From positions 2,592,365-2,656,364 of the forward strand of contig NZ_KB900609.1 of assembly GCF_000379105.1 (NCBI RefSeq): 64,000 nt of DNA, given 5' to 3'. Numbering within the stretch: the first letter of the stretch is position 1; the number at the start of each line of letters is the position of its first letter. This document shows, in pieces, positions 47,228 through 59,400 of the stretch. The translations under genes were made by a program, and so were the position numbers. The DNA comes from Methylobacterium sp. WSM2598. Lineage in GTDB: Bacteria > Pseudomonadota > Alphaproteobacteria > Rhizobiales > Beijerinckiaceae. The notes below the pieces were generated by a model. It saw nothing but the letters and a program-made list of their open reading frames with translations. It searched no databases and had not been told where the DNA came from.

Positions 47228-48469
47228 CTACGCGAACATCATCTCGGCCTTGGCGAGCGCCGCGACCAGCGCGTCGACCTCGTCCCGCGTATTATACAGT
47301 CCGAACGAGGCGCGACAGGTCGATGTGGTGCCGAAACGACTGAGCAGCGGCATCGCGCAATGGGTGCCGGCCCGCACCGCCACGCCCTGGCGGTCGATCA
47401 CCGTGGCGATGTCGTGGGCGTGCGCGCCCTTCATCTCGAAGGAGATCACCGCGCCCTTGGACCGCGCCCGCCCGATGATGCGCAGCGCGTTCATCTCCGA
47501 GAGGCGCTGATGCGCGTAGGCCGAGAGGGCGGCCTCGTGCGCGGCGATCCTCTCGCGGCCGAGATTCATCATGAATTCGAGGGCCGCCCCGAGGCCGACC
47601 GCCTCGACGATCGCCGGGGTGCCGGCCTCGAAGCGGTGCGGCGGCTCGTTGTAGGTGATGGCGTCCTCGGTGACGGTCTGGATCATCTCGCCGCCGCCCT
47701 GGTAGGGGGGCAGGCGCTCCAGCCACTCCTTCTTGCCGTAGAGCACGCCGATGCCGGTCGGCCCGTAGACCTTGTGGCCGGTGAAGACGAAGAAGTCGCA
47801 GTCGAGGTCCTGCACGTCGATGCTCTGGTGCACGGCGCTCTGGGCGCCGTCGAGGAGCACCGGCACGCCGTGCGCGTGCGCGATGCGCACGATCTCCTTG
47901 GCGGGCGTGATCGTGCCGAGCACGTTCGACATGTGGGTGATGGCCACCATGCGGGTGCGCGGCGTGAACAGCTTCTCGAAGGCCTCGACCAGGAAGTTGC
48001 CCTCGTCGTCGACGGGCGCCCACTTGATCACCGCGCCCCGGCGCTCGCGCAGGAAGTGCCAGGGCACGATGTTGGAATGGTGCTCCATGATCGACAGGAT
48101 GATCTCGTCCCCCTCCCCGATCAGGCCGGCCCAGCCCATCGACGAGGCGACGAGGTTGTAGGCCTCGGTGGCGTTGCGGGTGAAGATGATCTCGTCCGTC
48201 GAGCGGGCGTTGAGGAACAGCCGCGCGGTCTCGCGGGCGCCCTCGTAGCCCTCGGTGGCGGCGTTCGCCATGAAGTGCAGGCCGCGATGGACGTTGGCGT
48301 AGGCCGTCTCCATCGTGCGGGTCATGGCCTCGATCACCACCCGCGGCTTCTGGGCCGAGGCGGCGTTGTCGAGGTAGACGAGGGGCTTGCCGTAGACCGT
48401 CCGCGACAGGATCGGGAATTCGGCCCGGATCGCCGCGACGTCGTAGGGCGGGAGGACGGGTGCGTTCAT
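47228..48469 (-). CDS. sufS: Cysteine desulfurase SufS
   Basis: A 413-residue PLP enzyme of group II that takes sulfur from cysteine for cluster building. The PLP lysine is in FTGHKVYGPTGIGVLYG and the active cysteine is Cys371 in VRAGTHCAMPLL, matching E. coli SufS Cys364. YLDNAASAQKPRVVIEAM near the N-terminus is typical. It belongs to the suf operon between sufD and sufT. No sufE gene is seen; the sulfur acceptor may be SufE or SufU encoded elsewhere. Confidence 0.97.
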   Translation of the reverse strand: MNAPVLPPYDVAAIRAEFPILSRTVYGKPLVYLDNAASAQKPRVVIEAMTRTMETAYANVHRGLHFMANAATEGYEGARETARLFLNARSTDEIIFTRNATEAYNLVASSMGWAGLIGEGDEIILSIMEHHSNIVPWHFLRERRGAVIKWAPVDDEGNFLVEAFEKLFTPRTRMVAITHMSNVLGTITPAKEIVRIAHAHGVPVLLDGAQSAVHQSIDVQDLDCDFFVFTGHKVYGPTGIGVLYGKKEWLERLPPYQGGGEMIQTVTEDAITYNEPPHRFEAGTPAIVEAVGLGAALEFMMNLGRERIAAHEAALSAYAHQRLSEMNALRIIGRARSKGAVISFEMKGAHAHDIATVIDRQGVAVRAGTHCAMPLLSRFGTTSTCRASFGLYNTRDEVDALVAALAKAEMMFA

Positions 48470-48570
48470 CGCGTGTCGCTCTCTGGTCTCCGGGGCCGGG
48501 ATGGCCTTCCCGGGAACGGGACCGCGCGGACTCGCCTCACCCGCTCCGGGGAGGCTCCCGCGCGATCCCG

Positions 48571-48646
48571 GCGCTCACCGCCACGCGGCGAGCCAAGTCT
48601 CCGCCGCGGCGCTCATCGCCGCGCGGCGAGCCAGGTCTCCACCGCG
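48571..48646. repeat. 38-base tandem duplication of the sufD 3' end
   Basis: Two imperfect 38-base units (48571-48608 and 48609-48646) match except at a few bases. The second contains the last codons and stop of sufD (VETWLAARR); the first, lying downstream of the gene, would read AETWLAAWR in the same register. The duplication is thus a leftover copy of the C-terminal coding end. Confidence 0.85.
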
Positions 48647-49932
48647 GCGATCATCGCCGCGCGGGCGCCCTCGTGGGTGACGGCCTCGATGGCCTCGCCC
48701 AGGAAGGCCTGGATCATCAGCCCCTCCGCCTCGGCCCGCGGCAGCCCGCGCGCCATCAGGTAGAAGAGCAGGTCCTCGTCCGGCGCCCCGCAGGTCGCGC
48801 CGTGGCCGCAGGCCACGTCGTCGGCGAAGATCTCCAGCTCCGGCTTGTTCATCATCTGCCCCTCGTCGCTGAGGAGGAGGCAGTCGGACTTCATCTTGCC
48901 GTCGGTCTTCTGGGCGACCTGCGCGACGATGATCTTGCCCTGGAACACGCCGGTGGCGTCGCCGTCGATCACGGTCTTGAACTGCTCGCGGCTGATGCCG
49001 CCGGGGGCGGCATGGTCGGCGAGCAGCGTCGAATCCCCGAGCTGCCCGTCCTTCAGCATGGTGGCGCCGTTGACCTGCGCGGTCGCCTCCGCGCCGGCGA
49101 AGAGCAGGAAGATCTGGTGGCGCGCGAAGGCGGCTCCGGTCGCGACGTTCACGGTCTCCAGGTGCGACTTGGCCCCGAGCTTGACCGAGAGGGTCGAGAG
49201 GGCGACCGCCCCGCCGCCCTCGCGGTTGAGCCGCGCGTGCCGCAGGGTGGCGCCGTCGCCGACCACCGCGTCGAGGGCGTCGTTCGGCTGGTAGCCGACG
49301 CCGTCCGGCCCCTCGTGGCTCTCGACCAGGGTCAGCGCCGCCCCCTCCTCCAGCACCACGAGGGTGCGGGTGGCGGTGGAGAAAGCCTCCGCGCCGGTGC
49401 CGACGAAGCGCAGGTGCAGCGGCCGCTCCGGCCTGGCGCCGGCCGTGACCCGGATCAAGGCCCCGTCCGCCATGAAGGCGGTGTTGAGCTGGTAGATCGG
49501 ATTGTCGCGGGCCTGCGCCACCGGCGTGAACTCGGCCGTGAGGGCGTGGCCGTCGGTCAGCGCCTCGACCAGGGGCACGACCTCGACGCCGTCCGGCATC
49601 GCGCCGAGATCCGACAGGGCCGGGACGAGGTGGCCGTTGACGAAGGTCAGCCGCGCCGCCTCGACGGTGGCGAAGCCCTCCGCCCGCACGATCGCGGTGC
49701 GGGCCGCCTCCGGGCTCGGCGGCTCGGCGGGCGCCGCCGCCTCGCGCAGGGCCGCCCTGAGGTCGGAATACTTGAAGGCCTCGACGCGGCGATGGGGCAG
49801 GCCCGCCGCCTCGAAGAAGCGGAAGGCCTCCTCGCGGGCGATGGCCGAGCCCGGCAGCTTCAGGCGCCGGACCTGGAACAGGGCGGCGAGGCCGGTCTCG
49901 GCCGCATTGCGCAGGGGGGTGATCTCCGCCAT
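48613..49932 (-). CDS. sufD: Fe-S cluster assembly protein SufD
   Basis: A 439-residue scaffold partner in the SufBC2D complex. The beta-helix core and the C-terminal block DDVACGHGATCGAPDEDLLF are typical of SufD. The start is the ATG giving MAEITPLRNAAETGL; a GTG six bases earlier overlaps the sufC stop (GTGA) and has GGAGG four bases ahead, so it is an equally possible start. Its 3' end is part of a tandem duplication. Confidence 0.96.
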   Translation of the reverse strand: MAEITPLRNAAETGLAALFQVRRLKLPGSAIAREEAFRFFEAAGLPHRRVEAFKYSDLRAALREAAAPAEPPSPEAARTAIVRAEGFATVEAARLTFVNGHLVPALSDLGAMPDGVEVVPLVEALTDGHALTAEFTPVAQARDNPIYQLNTAFMADGALIRVTAGARPERPLHLRFVGTGAEAFSTATRTLVVLEEGAALTLVESHEGPDGVGYQPNDALDAVVGDGATLRHARLNREGGGAVALSTLSVKLGAKSHLETVNVATGAAFARHQIFLLFAGAEATAQVNGATMLKDGQLGDSTLLADHAAPGGISREQFKTVIDGDATGVFQGKIIVAQVAQKTDGKMKSDCLLLSDEGQMMNKPELEIFADDVACGHGATCGAPDEDLLFYLMARGLPRAEAEGLMIQAFLGEAIEAVTHEGARAAMIAAVETWLAARR

Positions 49933-49934
49933 GG

Positions 49935-50687
<753 letters not shown>

Positions 50688-50814
50688 GAATCTTCACCGT
50701 TCAGGGGGACGGCCGGGAGCAGGGCGGCCATCCGCGGAGGGGCCGGGAGGCGGCACCCGCCGGGGGGACCGGAACCCGGCGGGTCGAGGCGGAGCGGGGC
50801 ACGGGGGCCCGCCC

Positions 50815-52284
<1,470 letters not shown>

Positions 52285-52352
52285 TCCCGTCTCCTACCGC
52301 TGACGGCTTCAAGGGCCGCGGGTTGATGACACGGCCGGTGCGGGGTGCGCGG

Positions 52353-53528
52353 TCACGCGGCCCTCTCCCGACGCTTATATAGGGTGGCCAGCAGCCGATC
52401 GAAGACCGACAGGAACCGATCCCCGTCCGCCTCCCGGCTCGACCACCCGAAACTGACGCGCAAGGCGCATGCCGCCAGGCCGGCGGGGACGCCCATGGCG
52501 GCGAGGACCGTCGAGCGCCCGACCTTGCCCGAGGCGCAGGCCGAACCCGACGAGACCGCCACCCCGCCGAGGTCGAAGGCGATGAGCGCGGTCGCCGCCT
52601 CCAGCCCCGGCACCCCGAGGCAGGCGGTGTTGGGCAGGCGCGCCGCGCCCGCCCCGAAGATCACCGCGTCCGGCGCCCGGGCGCGGATCCCCGCCTCGAG
52701 GGCGTCGCGCAGCCGCGCGAGCCGCGCCGCCTCGGCGGCGAGCCCGCGCGCCGCGATCTCCGCCGCCACGCCCATCCCGACGAGGCCGGCGAGGTTCTCG
52801 GTGCCGCCCCGCAGCCGCGCCTCCTGGCCGCCGCCGCGCACGAGACCGCCGTCGAGCGCGACGTCCTCGGCCAGGACCAGGGCGCCCACCCCCTTCGGGC
52901 CGGCGAACTTGTGGCCCGAGAGCGTCAGCGCGTCGAGTCCGGAGCCGGCGAAATCCAGCGGAATCCGCCCGGCCGCCTGGACGGCGTCGCAGTGGACCAG
53001 GGCGGCGCCGTGCCGCCGGGCCAGGGCGACCACCGCGGCGAGGGGCTGGAGCACCCCGGTCTCGTTGTTGGCCGCCTGCAGGGAGATCAGCACCCCCTCC
53101 CCGGCGAGCGCCGCGAGGCGCGCCTCGAGATGGGCGAGGTCGACGACGCCCGCCGCGTCGACCGGCAGGATCTCGGCCGAGGCGGCCGGGAAGCGGTGGC
53201 CCGCCAGGATGCAGGGATGCTCCGTCGCCCCGACCAGGAGCCGGGTCGGGGCGGGCGCGCCGCGCCGCGCCAGGGCGCCGGAGAGCGCCGCGTTCGCCGC
53301 CTCGGTGCCGCCGCTCGTGAAGGTCACGCGGGCGGGCGCCGCCCCGACGAGGCCCGCCACCCGCGCGCGGGCGGTCTCCAGGGCCGCGCGGGCGGCCCGC
53401 CCCTCCCGGTGCACCGAGGAGGGATTGCCGGGAAGGTCGAGGAGCGCGCGCGCGACCGCCTCCGCCACCTCCGGTCGCACCGGCGCGGTCGCGTTGTGGT
53501 CGAGATAGACGCGGTCTGCTGCCTGCAC
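52353..53528 (-). CDS. Cysteine desulfurase, IscS/NifS type
   Basis: A 391-residue group I desulfurase, distinct from SufS. YLDHNATAPVRPEVAEAV is at the start, the PLP lysine is in LSGHKFAGPKGVG and the mobile active cysteine is in SSGSACASGKVG. The start is taken as the GTG before QAADRVYLDHNA because AAAGGAAA lies eight bases ahead; the longer frame is Arg-rich and unlike the family. It heads the suf operon, a place occupied in many alphaproteobacteria by iscR followed by such a gene. Two palindromes resembling Irr boxes lie about 120-150 bases upstream. Confidence 0.94.
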   Translation of the reverse strand: MQAADRVYLDHNATAPVRPEVAEAVARALLDLPGNPSSVHREGRAARAALETARARVAGLVGAAPARVTFTSGGTEAANAALSGALARRGAPAPTRLLVGATEHPCILAGHRFPAASAEILPVDAAGVVDLAHLEARLAALAGEGVLISLQAANNETGVLQPLAAVVALARRHGAALVHCDAVQAAGRIPLDFAGSGLDALTLSGHKFAGPKGVGALVLAEDVALDGGLVRGGGQEARLRGGTENLAGLVGMGVAAEIAARGLAAEAARLARLRDALEAGIRARAPDAVIFGAGAARLPNTACLGVPGLEAATALIAFDLGGVAVSSGSACASGKVGRSTVLAAMGVPAGLAACALRVSFGWSSREADGDRFLSVFDRLLATLYKRRERAA

Positions 53529-53646
53529 CTGCCGATTTCCTTTGCCTTGCCCCCCGGGAGCCGTGCTAAGGCGCCGTCGACACACGCGTTCCGCACGCCG
53601 CCGGGCGGCTGGCGCGAGGGCCGCGAATGGGCCGGACACGGGCTTT

Positions 53647-53680
53647 TTAGAATTGTTCTAACGCGGTAGAACCATTCTAA
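53647..53680. promoter_or_regulatory. Two Irr-box-like palindromes upstream of the suf operon
   Basis: TTAGAATTGTTCTAA (53647-53661) is a perfect TTAGAA-N3-TTCTAA dyad. TAGAACCATTCTA (53667-53679) is a perfect TAGAA-N3-TTCTA dyad. Their centres are about two helical turns apart, in an AT-rich island within GC-rich DNA. From memory, the Rhizobiales iron regulator Irr binds sites close to TTTAGAA-N3-TTCTAAA, and suf genes belong to its regulon. The gap also serves the divergent hydrolase gene at 53789, so either or both could be controlled. Confidence 0.7.
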
Positions 53681-53788
53681 GGGTGCTTGTAGGGGAGCCT
53701 CCCCCCGAGTCAAGGCTCCGGCCGACCCGCCGCATTCGCGCTGCCCGCATGCCTCGCCCGGCCGATCGCTCGTTGAAGAGGTTCACGC

Positions 53789-54448
53789 ATGCCCGAGGTC
53801 ATCTTCGCCGGCCCGGCCGGCCGCCTGGAGGGACGCTACCAAGCTCCCAAGCAGAGGGGCGCCCCGATCGCCATCGTGCTGCACCCGCACCCGCAATTCG
53901 GCGGCACGATGAACAACCAGATCGTGTATAACCTGTTCTATACTTTCGCGAATCGCGGCTTCGCGACGCTGCGCTTCAACTTCCGCGGCGTCGGGCGCAG
54001 CCAGGGCTCGTTCGACCACGGGGCGGGCGAATTGTCCGACGCGGCCGCGGCCCTGGACTGGGTGCAGGCGGTGAACCCGGAGGCGCGGGCCTGCTGGATC
54101 GCCGGCGTGTCGTTCGGCTCCTGGATCGGCATGCAGCTCCTGATGCGCCGGCCGGAAGTGGAGGGCTTCATCTCGATCGCCGCCATGGCGAACCGCTTCG
54201 ACTTCAGCTTCCTCGCCCCCTGCCCGTCCTCGGGCCTGTTCGTGCACGGCTCCGAGGACCGGGTCGCCCCGGCCCGCGAGGTCATGCCGGTGATCGAGAA
54301 GGTGAAGACCCAGAAGGGCGTCGTGATCGAGCACCAGATCGTCGAGGGCGCCAACCACTTCTTCGACGGCAAGATCGACGAGCTCGGCCAGACGGTCGAG
54401 GCCTATCTCGACAAGCGGCTCGGCAAGCGGGACGAGGCCGCCGCCTGA
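53789..54448 (+). CDS. Alpha/beta hydrolase (COG2945 type)
   Basis: A 219-residue small hydrolase. The nucleophile is Ser108 in AGVSFGSWIG, with Asp157 in HGSEDRVAP and His190 in EGANHFFDGK. HPHPQFGGTMNNQIV and FNFRGVGRSQG are marks of the COG2945 family of predicted esterases. No signal peptide is seen. It is divergent from the suf operon and shares its regulatory gap. The natural substrate is unknown. Confidence 0.9.
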   Translation: MPEVIFAGPAGRLEGRYQAPKQRGAPIAIVLHPHPQFGGTMNNQIVYNLFYTFANRGFATLRFNFRGVGRSQGSFDHGAGELSDAAAALDWVQAVNPEARACWIAGVSFGSWIGMQLLMRRPEVEGFISIAAMANRFDFSFLAPCPSSGLFVHGSEDRVAPAREVMPVIEKVKTQKGVVIEHQIVEGANHFFDGKIDELGQTVEAYLDKRLGKRDEAAA

Positions 54449-54535
54449 CGGGGCGCCGCGCAACCTGAAGGCGCGCACAACCTAGGATTACGTCCGCCCC
54501 TTGCCGAATAACCGTCGGTTCGCTAGGGACGGGGA

Positions 54536-55588
54536 ATGCGGGACCGAGGGGCGCCAGGGCGCCCGGCGCGACCCCGCCTGTCCGATCCGGCGGGCCGAAT
54601 GGCGCAGCGAGCAGCGACCCCGACCTCCGCGCGCCCCGCCCCGGGGCTCGGGCCGGACGAGGTCGCCGCGCGGGTCGCGGAGCTCGCCCCGGGCCGGCGG
54701 CTCACGCTGACCGGGCTCGGCCGGGAGACCCTGCGCGCGATCCTGGCCGAGGGACCGGCGGGCCGGCGCAGCCTGCTCTTCCTCGCGCCGGGCCCGGTCG
54801 CGAGCGCCGAGGCGGTGCTCGACCGGATCCTCGACGACCTCGCGGACCTCGCCCTGGCCCGCTGGCCGGACTGGCCCCGGGACGAGGCTCCGGCCGCGAC
54901 GCCCGTCTCGGGCCCGTGGCGCAGGGCCGCGGCGAAATGCGCCGCGTCCGGTCGCCCGCCCCGCTTCCGCCGCTGCGCGCGGGCCTTCGAACTCGCCCAG
55001 CTCCTGCCGGTGATCGATCCCGGCGGCGTGATCCTGGCGGCGGAGATCGACCCGGTCTCGCCGGCGCGGGCCGCCCCGGTGATCGCCGCCCTCGAAGGCT
55101 GCCTCCTGCACGGGGCGGCCGGCCTGTTCGTCCTCCCGGCCGCGCCGCCGCCGGTCCCGCCCTACGACCGCATCCTCTACGGCGCCCTGGCGGCGGCGGC
55201 GCCCGCGGAGCCCGCCCGCGCCCGCTTCCTGCCGCCCTCCCGCGCCCATCCGGCGAGCGGGACGGAGCGGCGCCTGGAGGAGGCCCTGCGGCGCGACCCG
55301 GAGCTCGGCCCGCTCTTCTCGGGCAACGAGCCCGTCGCGCTCGCCGGCTACGGCGCGCCGCGGGTCGATCAGCTCTGGCGGTCGGGCCGCGTCGTGGTGG
55401 AGATCGACGGGCCCGAGCACCGCGGCGAGGCGCGCTTCGCCGAGGACCGCCACCGCGACTACGAGCTCCTGGTGGCCGGCTACCTCGTGCTGCGCCTCAC
55501 CAACGCGCAGGTCGAGACCGACCTGCAGCGGGCCATCGAGAAGATCCGCACCGTCGTGCGGTTCCGGCGGGCGCAAGGAGAGGCTTGA
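54536..55588 (+). CDS. DUF559/Vsr-like endonuclease-domain protein
   Basis: A 350-residue protein. The last ~90 residues form a PD-(D/E)xK nuclease domain of the DUF559/Vsr type: Asp278 in RVDQLW, then Glu289-x-Asp291 and His295 in VVVEIDGPEH, then DRHRDYELLVAGYLVLRLTN. The N-terminal ~250 residues have no family I recognise. The start is uncertain; AGGG lies seven bases before ATG 54536, and a second ATG at 54599 would drop 21 low-complexity residues. It is the first of three tightly packed genes; the second starts four bases after its stop. By context it is the cutting subunit of that module. Confidence 0.8.
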   Translation: MRDRGAPGRPARPRLSDPAGRMAQRAATPTSARPAPGLGPDEVAARVAELAPGRRLTLTGLGRETLRAILAEGPAGRRSLLFLAPGPVASAEAVLDRILDDLADLALARWPDWPRDEAPAATPVSGPWRRAAAKCAASGRPPRFRRCARAFELAQLLPVIDPGGVILAAEIDPVSPARAAPVIAALEGCLLHGAAGLFVLPAAPPPVPPYDRILYGALAAAAPAEPARARFLPPSRAHPASGTERRLEEALRRDPELGPLFSGNEPVALAGYGAPRVDQLWRSGRVVVEIDGPEHRGEARFAEDRHRDYELLVAGYLVLRLTNAQVETDLQRAIEKIRTVVRFRRAQGEA

Positions 55589-55592
55589 GCGG

Positions 55593-56441
55593 ATGAGCGA
55601 GACCCTGACGCCCCGGCGCGGGCTGATCCTGTGGTGCCTGCTCGGGAGGCAGGGCTCGGCCCTGCAGAGCGAGGTGCGGCCCGCGGTCGCGCGGCTCGAC
55701 CGGGAGGCCCTGATCGAGCGCGGGCTCGTCGCGGCGGAGAAGCAGGGGCGCTCGCTCCGGCTGACCGTGACCGAGCGGGGCTGGCGCTGGGCGAGCGACC
55801 ACCTGCACGCGCCGCTGCCCGAGACGTTTCGCGCGCTGCAGGATTGGCTGGGGCTGATCGCGCGCCACCTCGACGCGACCGGCGCCACGCTCGCCGACCT
55901 CGTGGGCGAGGCCCCGGCGCCCACGCGGGAGGCCCTGCCGGCGCGGCAGGCGAGGATCCTGCGGGCCCTGATCGACGCGCAGGGATCCGCCTCGCCGCGC
56001 GACCTCAAGCCGGCGGCCGCCCGGGCCGACCGGGAGGCGCTGGTGGCGGCCGGCCTCGTCGCGCAGGAGCCGCGGGGGCGCTCCGTGCAGCTCACGATCA
56101 CGGAGGCGGGCCGGCACTGGGCGCGGACGCATCTCGGCCTGGCGCTGCCGGGGGGGCAGGAGGCGGCGCCCGCGCCCGCCCCGCTCGAGCGGATCGAGGC
56201 GGCCTACCTCGCGCTCACGGACGGGCGCCGGCGCGAGGCGGTCCGCCTCAGCCGCATCCGGGCGGAACTCGCCGATCTCGACCGGGCCAGCGTCGATGCC
56301 GGCCTCGCCCTGATCCTGCGGGAGGGCCGCAAGGCCCGCCTGATGCAGATCACCGATCCGCGCGGCCTCGACGCCGCCGAGCGGGCGGCCGCCTTCAGCC
56401 CGGCCGGCGAGCCCTTCCACCTCCTCTGGATCGAGCCATGA
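55593..56441 (+). CDS. Duplicated winged-helix protein of the nuclease/HerA module
   Basis: A 282-residue protein with an internal duplication: residues 7-76 and 117-186 align without gaps at an offset of 110 (for example DREAL at 36-40 and 146-150, and GRSLRLTVTERG against GRSVQLTITEAG). Each copy looks like a winged helix with a beta-wing ending in the xLTxTExG pattern seen in MarR-type DNA-binding domains. The C-terminal third (from about 198, LERIEAAYLAL) may be a third, more distant helical domain. Its stop overlaps the start of the ATPase gene (ATGA). It probably binds DNA or acts as an adaptor for the module. I know no named family for it. Confidence 0.72.
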   Translation: MSETLTPRRGLILWCLLGRQGSALQSEVRPAVARLDREALIERGLVAAEKQGRSLRLTVTERGWRWASDHLHAPLPETFRALQDWLGLIARHLDATGATLADLVGEAPAPTREALPARQARILRALIDAQGSASPRDLKPAAARADREALVAAGLVAQEPRGRSVQLTITEAGRHWARTHLGLALPGGQEAAPAPAPLERIEAAYLALTDGRRREAVRLSRIRAELADLDRASVDAGLALILREGRKARLMQITDPRGLDAAERAAAFSPAGEPFHLLWIEP

Positions 56442-59400
56442 CCGACGCCCTCGACGCCCTGCGCCGGGTCGATTTCGACTGGGTGAACACCCTCGACAGC
56501 GTCTGGATCGACGCCGGGGCGGCTCCCGGGCCGAACAGCCCCCACGCCGCCGGGATCGTGCGCGAGCTCGTGCGGCGCGCCCGCGCGCCCGAGGACAAGC
56601 TCAAGGGTGCGGTCCTCGTCGGCCAGTCCGGCATCGGGAAGACGCACCTCGTCGGCGAGATGCGCCGGGAGATCTGGCGAGCGGGCGGCTGGTTCGTGCT
56701 CCTCGACGTGCTCGGGCTCGCCGATTTCTGGCGCAGCACGGCCCTGAGCTACCTCACCGCCCTCCTCCACCGGATGCCGGACGGGCGCCGGCAATGCGAG
56801 GCGGTGCTGGCCGGGGTGGCCCGGCGCTTCAACGTCGAGCAGCAGGTCGAGCAGGCCTTCGCCACGCCGGACATTGACGCGCGCCGCGTCGTCGACCTCC
56901 TGGTGCGGGCGCTGACGCAGATCGACATGGCGCGGGCCCTCCGGCACCAGGACGTGTTCCGGGCTCTCTGCCTCTTGCGGGCGAGCGACATCGGCGTCGT
57001 CGGCCTCGCCCATGCGTGGCTGCAGGGGCACGACGCCGACGAGGAGGCGCGCCGGGCCCTCGGCTTCCGCAGCGCCCCGCCGCCGCCGGCGGAGCTCGTG
57101 GCGGGGATGTCCTGGGTGATGAGCCTCGCGGGCCCGACCCTGGTGGCCGTCGACCAGATCGACGGGGTCGTCAGCCCGGCGAGCGCCGCCCTCGGGGAGG
57201 ATTTCGAGCCGGGGCCGAACCTCGCCGCCGTGCTCACCGCGGGGCTGCTCGAACTGCACGACGTCCGCCACCGGGGCCAGACCGTGGTCACCTGCCTGGT
57301 CGATTCCTGGGAGCGCATCCGGGAGAACGGCCTCAAATCGGGGACCGAGCGCTTCGAGCCGCCGGTCGCGCTGCTGGGCATGAACGACCGCAGGGCGGCG
57401 AGCGCGCTCGTGGTCGACCGGCTGGGGCGCGCCTACGCGGAGGCCGGCTTCACCCCGCCCTTCCCGACCTGGCCCTTCGGCGAGGTCGCGATCGCCGAGG
57501 CCGCCGCCTCCGGCATGATGCCGCGCACGCTGCTGATGCGCTGCGACGCGCATCGCCGCGCCTGCCTGGAGCGGGGGACCGTCACGGTCTGCGAGAGCCT
57601 GATCGCCGAGGCGCCGCCGCGCGACCCGGGCACGCCGCGGGCGCCCTTCGACCTCGCGGCGGCCGCGCGGGCGGCCGACATCGCCGGCCTCCTCGACGGC
57701 GAGGACGACGCGATCGGCCCGCTCCTGCGCGACGCCTTCGACCTCTACGCCCTGCAGGCGCCGCCGCACGAGCGGGTCGAGATCGTCAACCGGGGCGACC
57801 CCGACCAGCGGATCCCGCCCCTGCACGGCCGGCTGACCTTCATCTTCCGGGACGACAACGACCGCGAGCGCCACATCTGCTACCGGGGCCTGACGCAGCG
57901 CCACGCCATCGCGTTCCAGGCGCGGCTGCGGGCGGCGCTCACCGCCTCGGGCATCCGCACGCGCCTGCATCACCGCGAACTCGTCCTGGTGCGGCGCGGC
58001 CCGCCGCCCGGCGGCGCCAAGACGCAGCAGCTCTTCGACGTCTTCACCCGGGCGGGCGGGCGGCTGATCGACCCCGCCGACGCGGATCTGCGCCTCCTGG
58101 TCGCCCTGCAGACTCTGCGGGCGCGGGCGGTGGCCGAGGGCCGCCTCGCCGAGTTCGAGGCCTGGATGCGGGCCGCGCGGCCCCTCGACGGGCTCGGCTT
58201 CTTCCGCGCCGCGGGCCTCGGCGAGGCGGCCGCGCTCGCCCCCCCGCCCGCCGAGGGCGCGACCAGGATCCCGCCCCGCCGGCACGCGGCGGGCCGCCCC
58301 GCGCCGGACGCGCCGCCGTTCGATCCCGACCCGACCTCGCGCATCTCGGCGGAGGGGATTGCGCCGGAGGCGAAGGTCGCGCCGGAGGCGAGGGGCGCGC
58401 CGGAGCCGCGCCGGGAGACGCCTCCTGGACCCCGTGCGGAGGCGATCCCGGACCGCATCCCGCTCGGCCGTCGCACGACGCCGGAGGCCGAGCCCGTGGA
58501 CCTCGCGACCGCGCTGCTGCGCCGGCACACGGCGATCATCGCGGGTTCGGGGTCGGGCAAGACCGTGCTGTTGCGCCGCATCGTCGAGGAGGCGGCGCTC
58601 GCCGGCCTCCCGGCCATCGTGGTCGACCCGAACAACGACCTCTCGCGGCTCGGCGATCCCTGGCCGGAGCCGCCCGTCGGCTTCACGGCGCAGGACGAGG
58701 CCCGGGCGGGCCGCTACCGGGCGCAGGTCGAGGTGGTGGTCTGGACGCCCGGCCTGCGGGCCGGCAACCCGCTCTTCGTGCCCGCGATGCCCGACTTCTC
58801 CGGCCTCGGCGGCGACGCGGACGAGCGCGACCAGGCCGTCGAGATGGCGGTCGAGACGCTCGCGCCGCTCGCGGTGGCGGGCGGCCGCCGGGAGCTGCAG
58901 CGGGGCGTGCTGGCCGACGCGCTGCGCTACTTCGCCGGGCGGGGCGGCGGCGACCTGCCGGACTTCACGGCCCTGCTCTCCGACCTGCCGGACGGGATCA
59001 GCCTGATCGGCGACGCGGGCCGGCTCGCCGCCGGCATGGCCAACCAGCTCCACGCCGCCGTGGCGACGAACCCGCTGCTGCGGGCCGAGGGCCCGGTGAT
59101 CGACCCGGCGCTGCTGTTCTTCGGCCGGGACCCGGCCCGCACCCGGATCTCGGTCGTCAACCTGTCGGGCCTCGCCTCCGAGGCGGCGCGCGAGGACTTC
59201 GTGAACCGCCTGCAGATGACGCTGTTCGGCTGGATCAAGCGGCACCCGTCGCCCCGCGGGCTGCTCTACGTGATGGACGAGGCGCAGACCTTCCTGCCCG
59301 CCCAGCGCCAGCCGCCGAGCCTCGGCAGCGGCATCAAGCTCGCCGCGCAGGGGCGCAAGTACGGGCTCGGAATGATCCTCGCCACGCAGGCGCCGCGGGG

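Noticed and set aside
54488..56101. 537-residue minus-strand frame opposite the nuclease and winged-helix genes
   Set aside because: Low-complexity Arg/Ser/Ala sequence; the plus-strand genes have clear motifs and overlapping start/stop codons.
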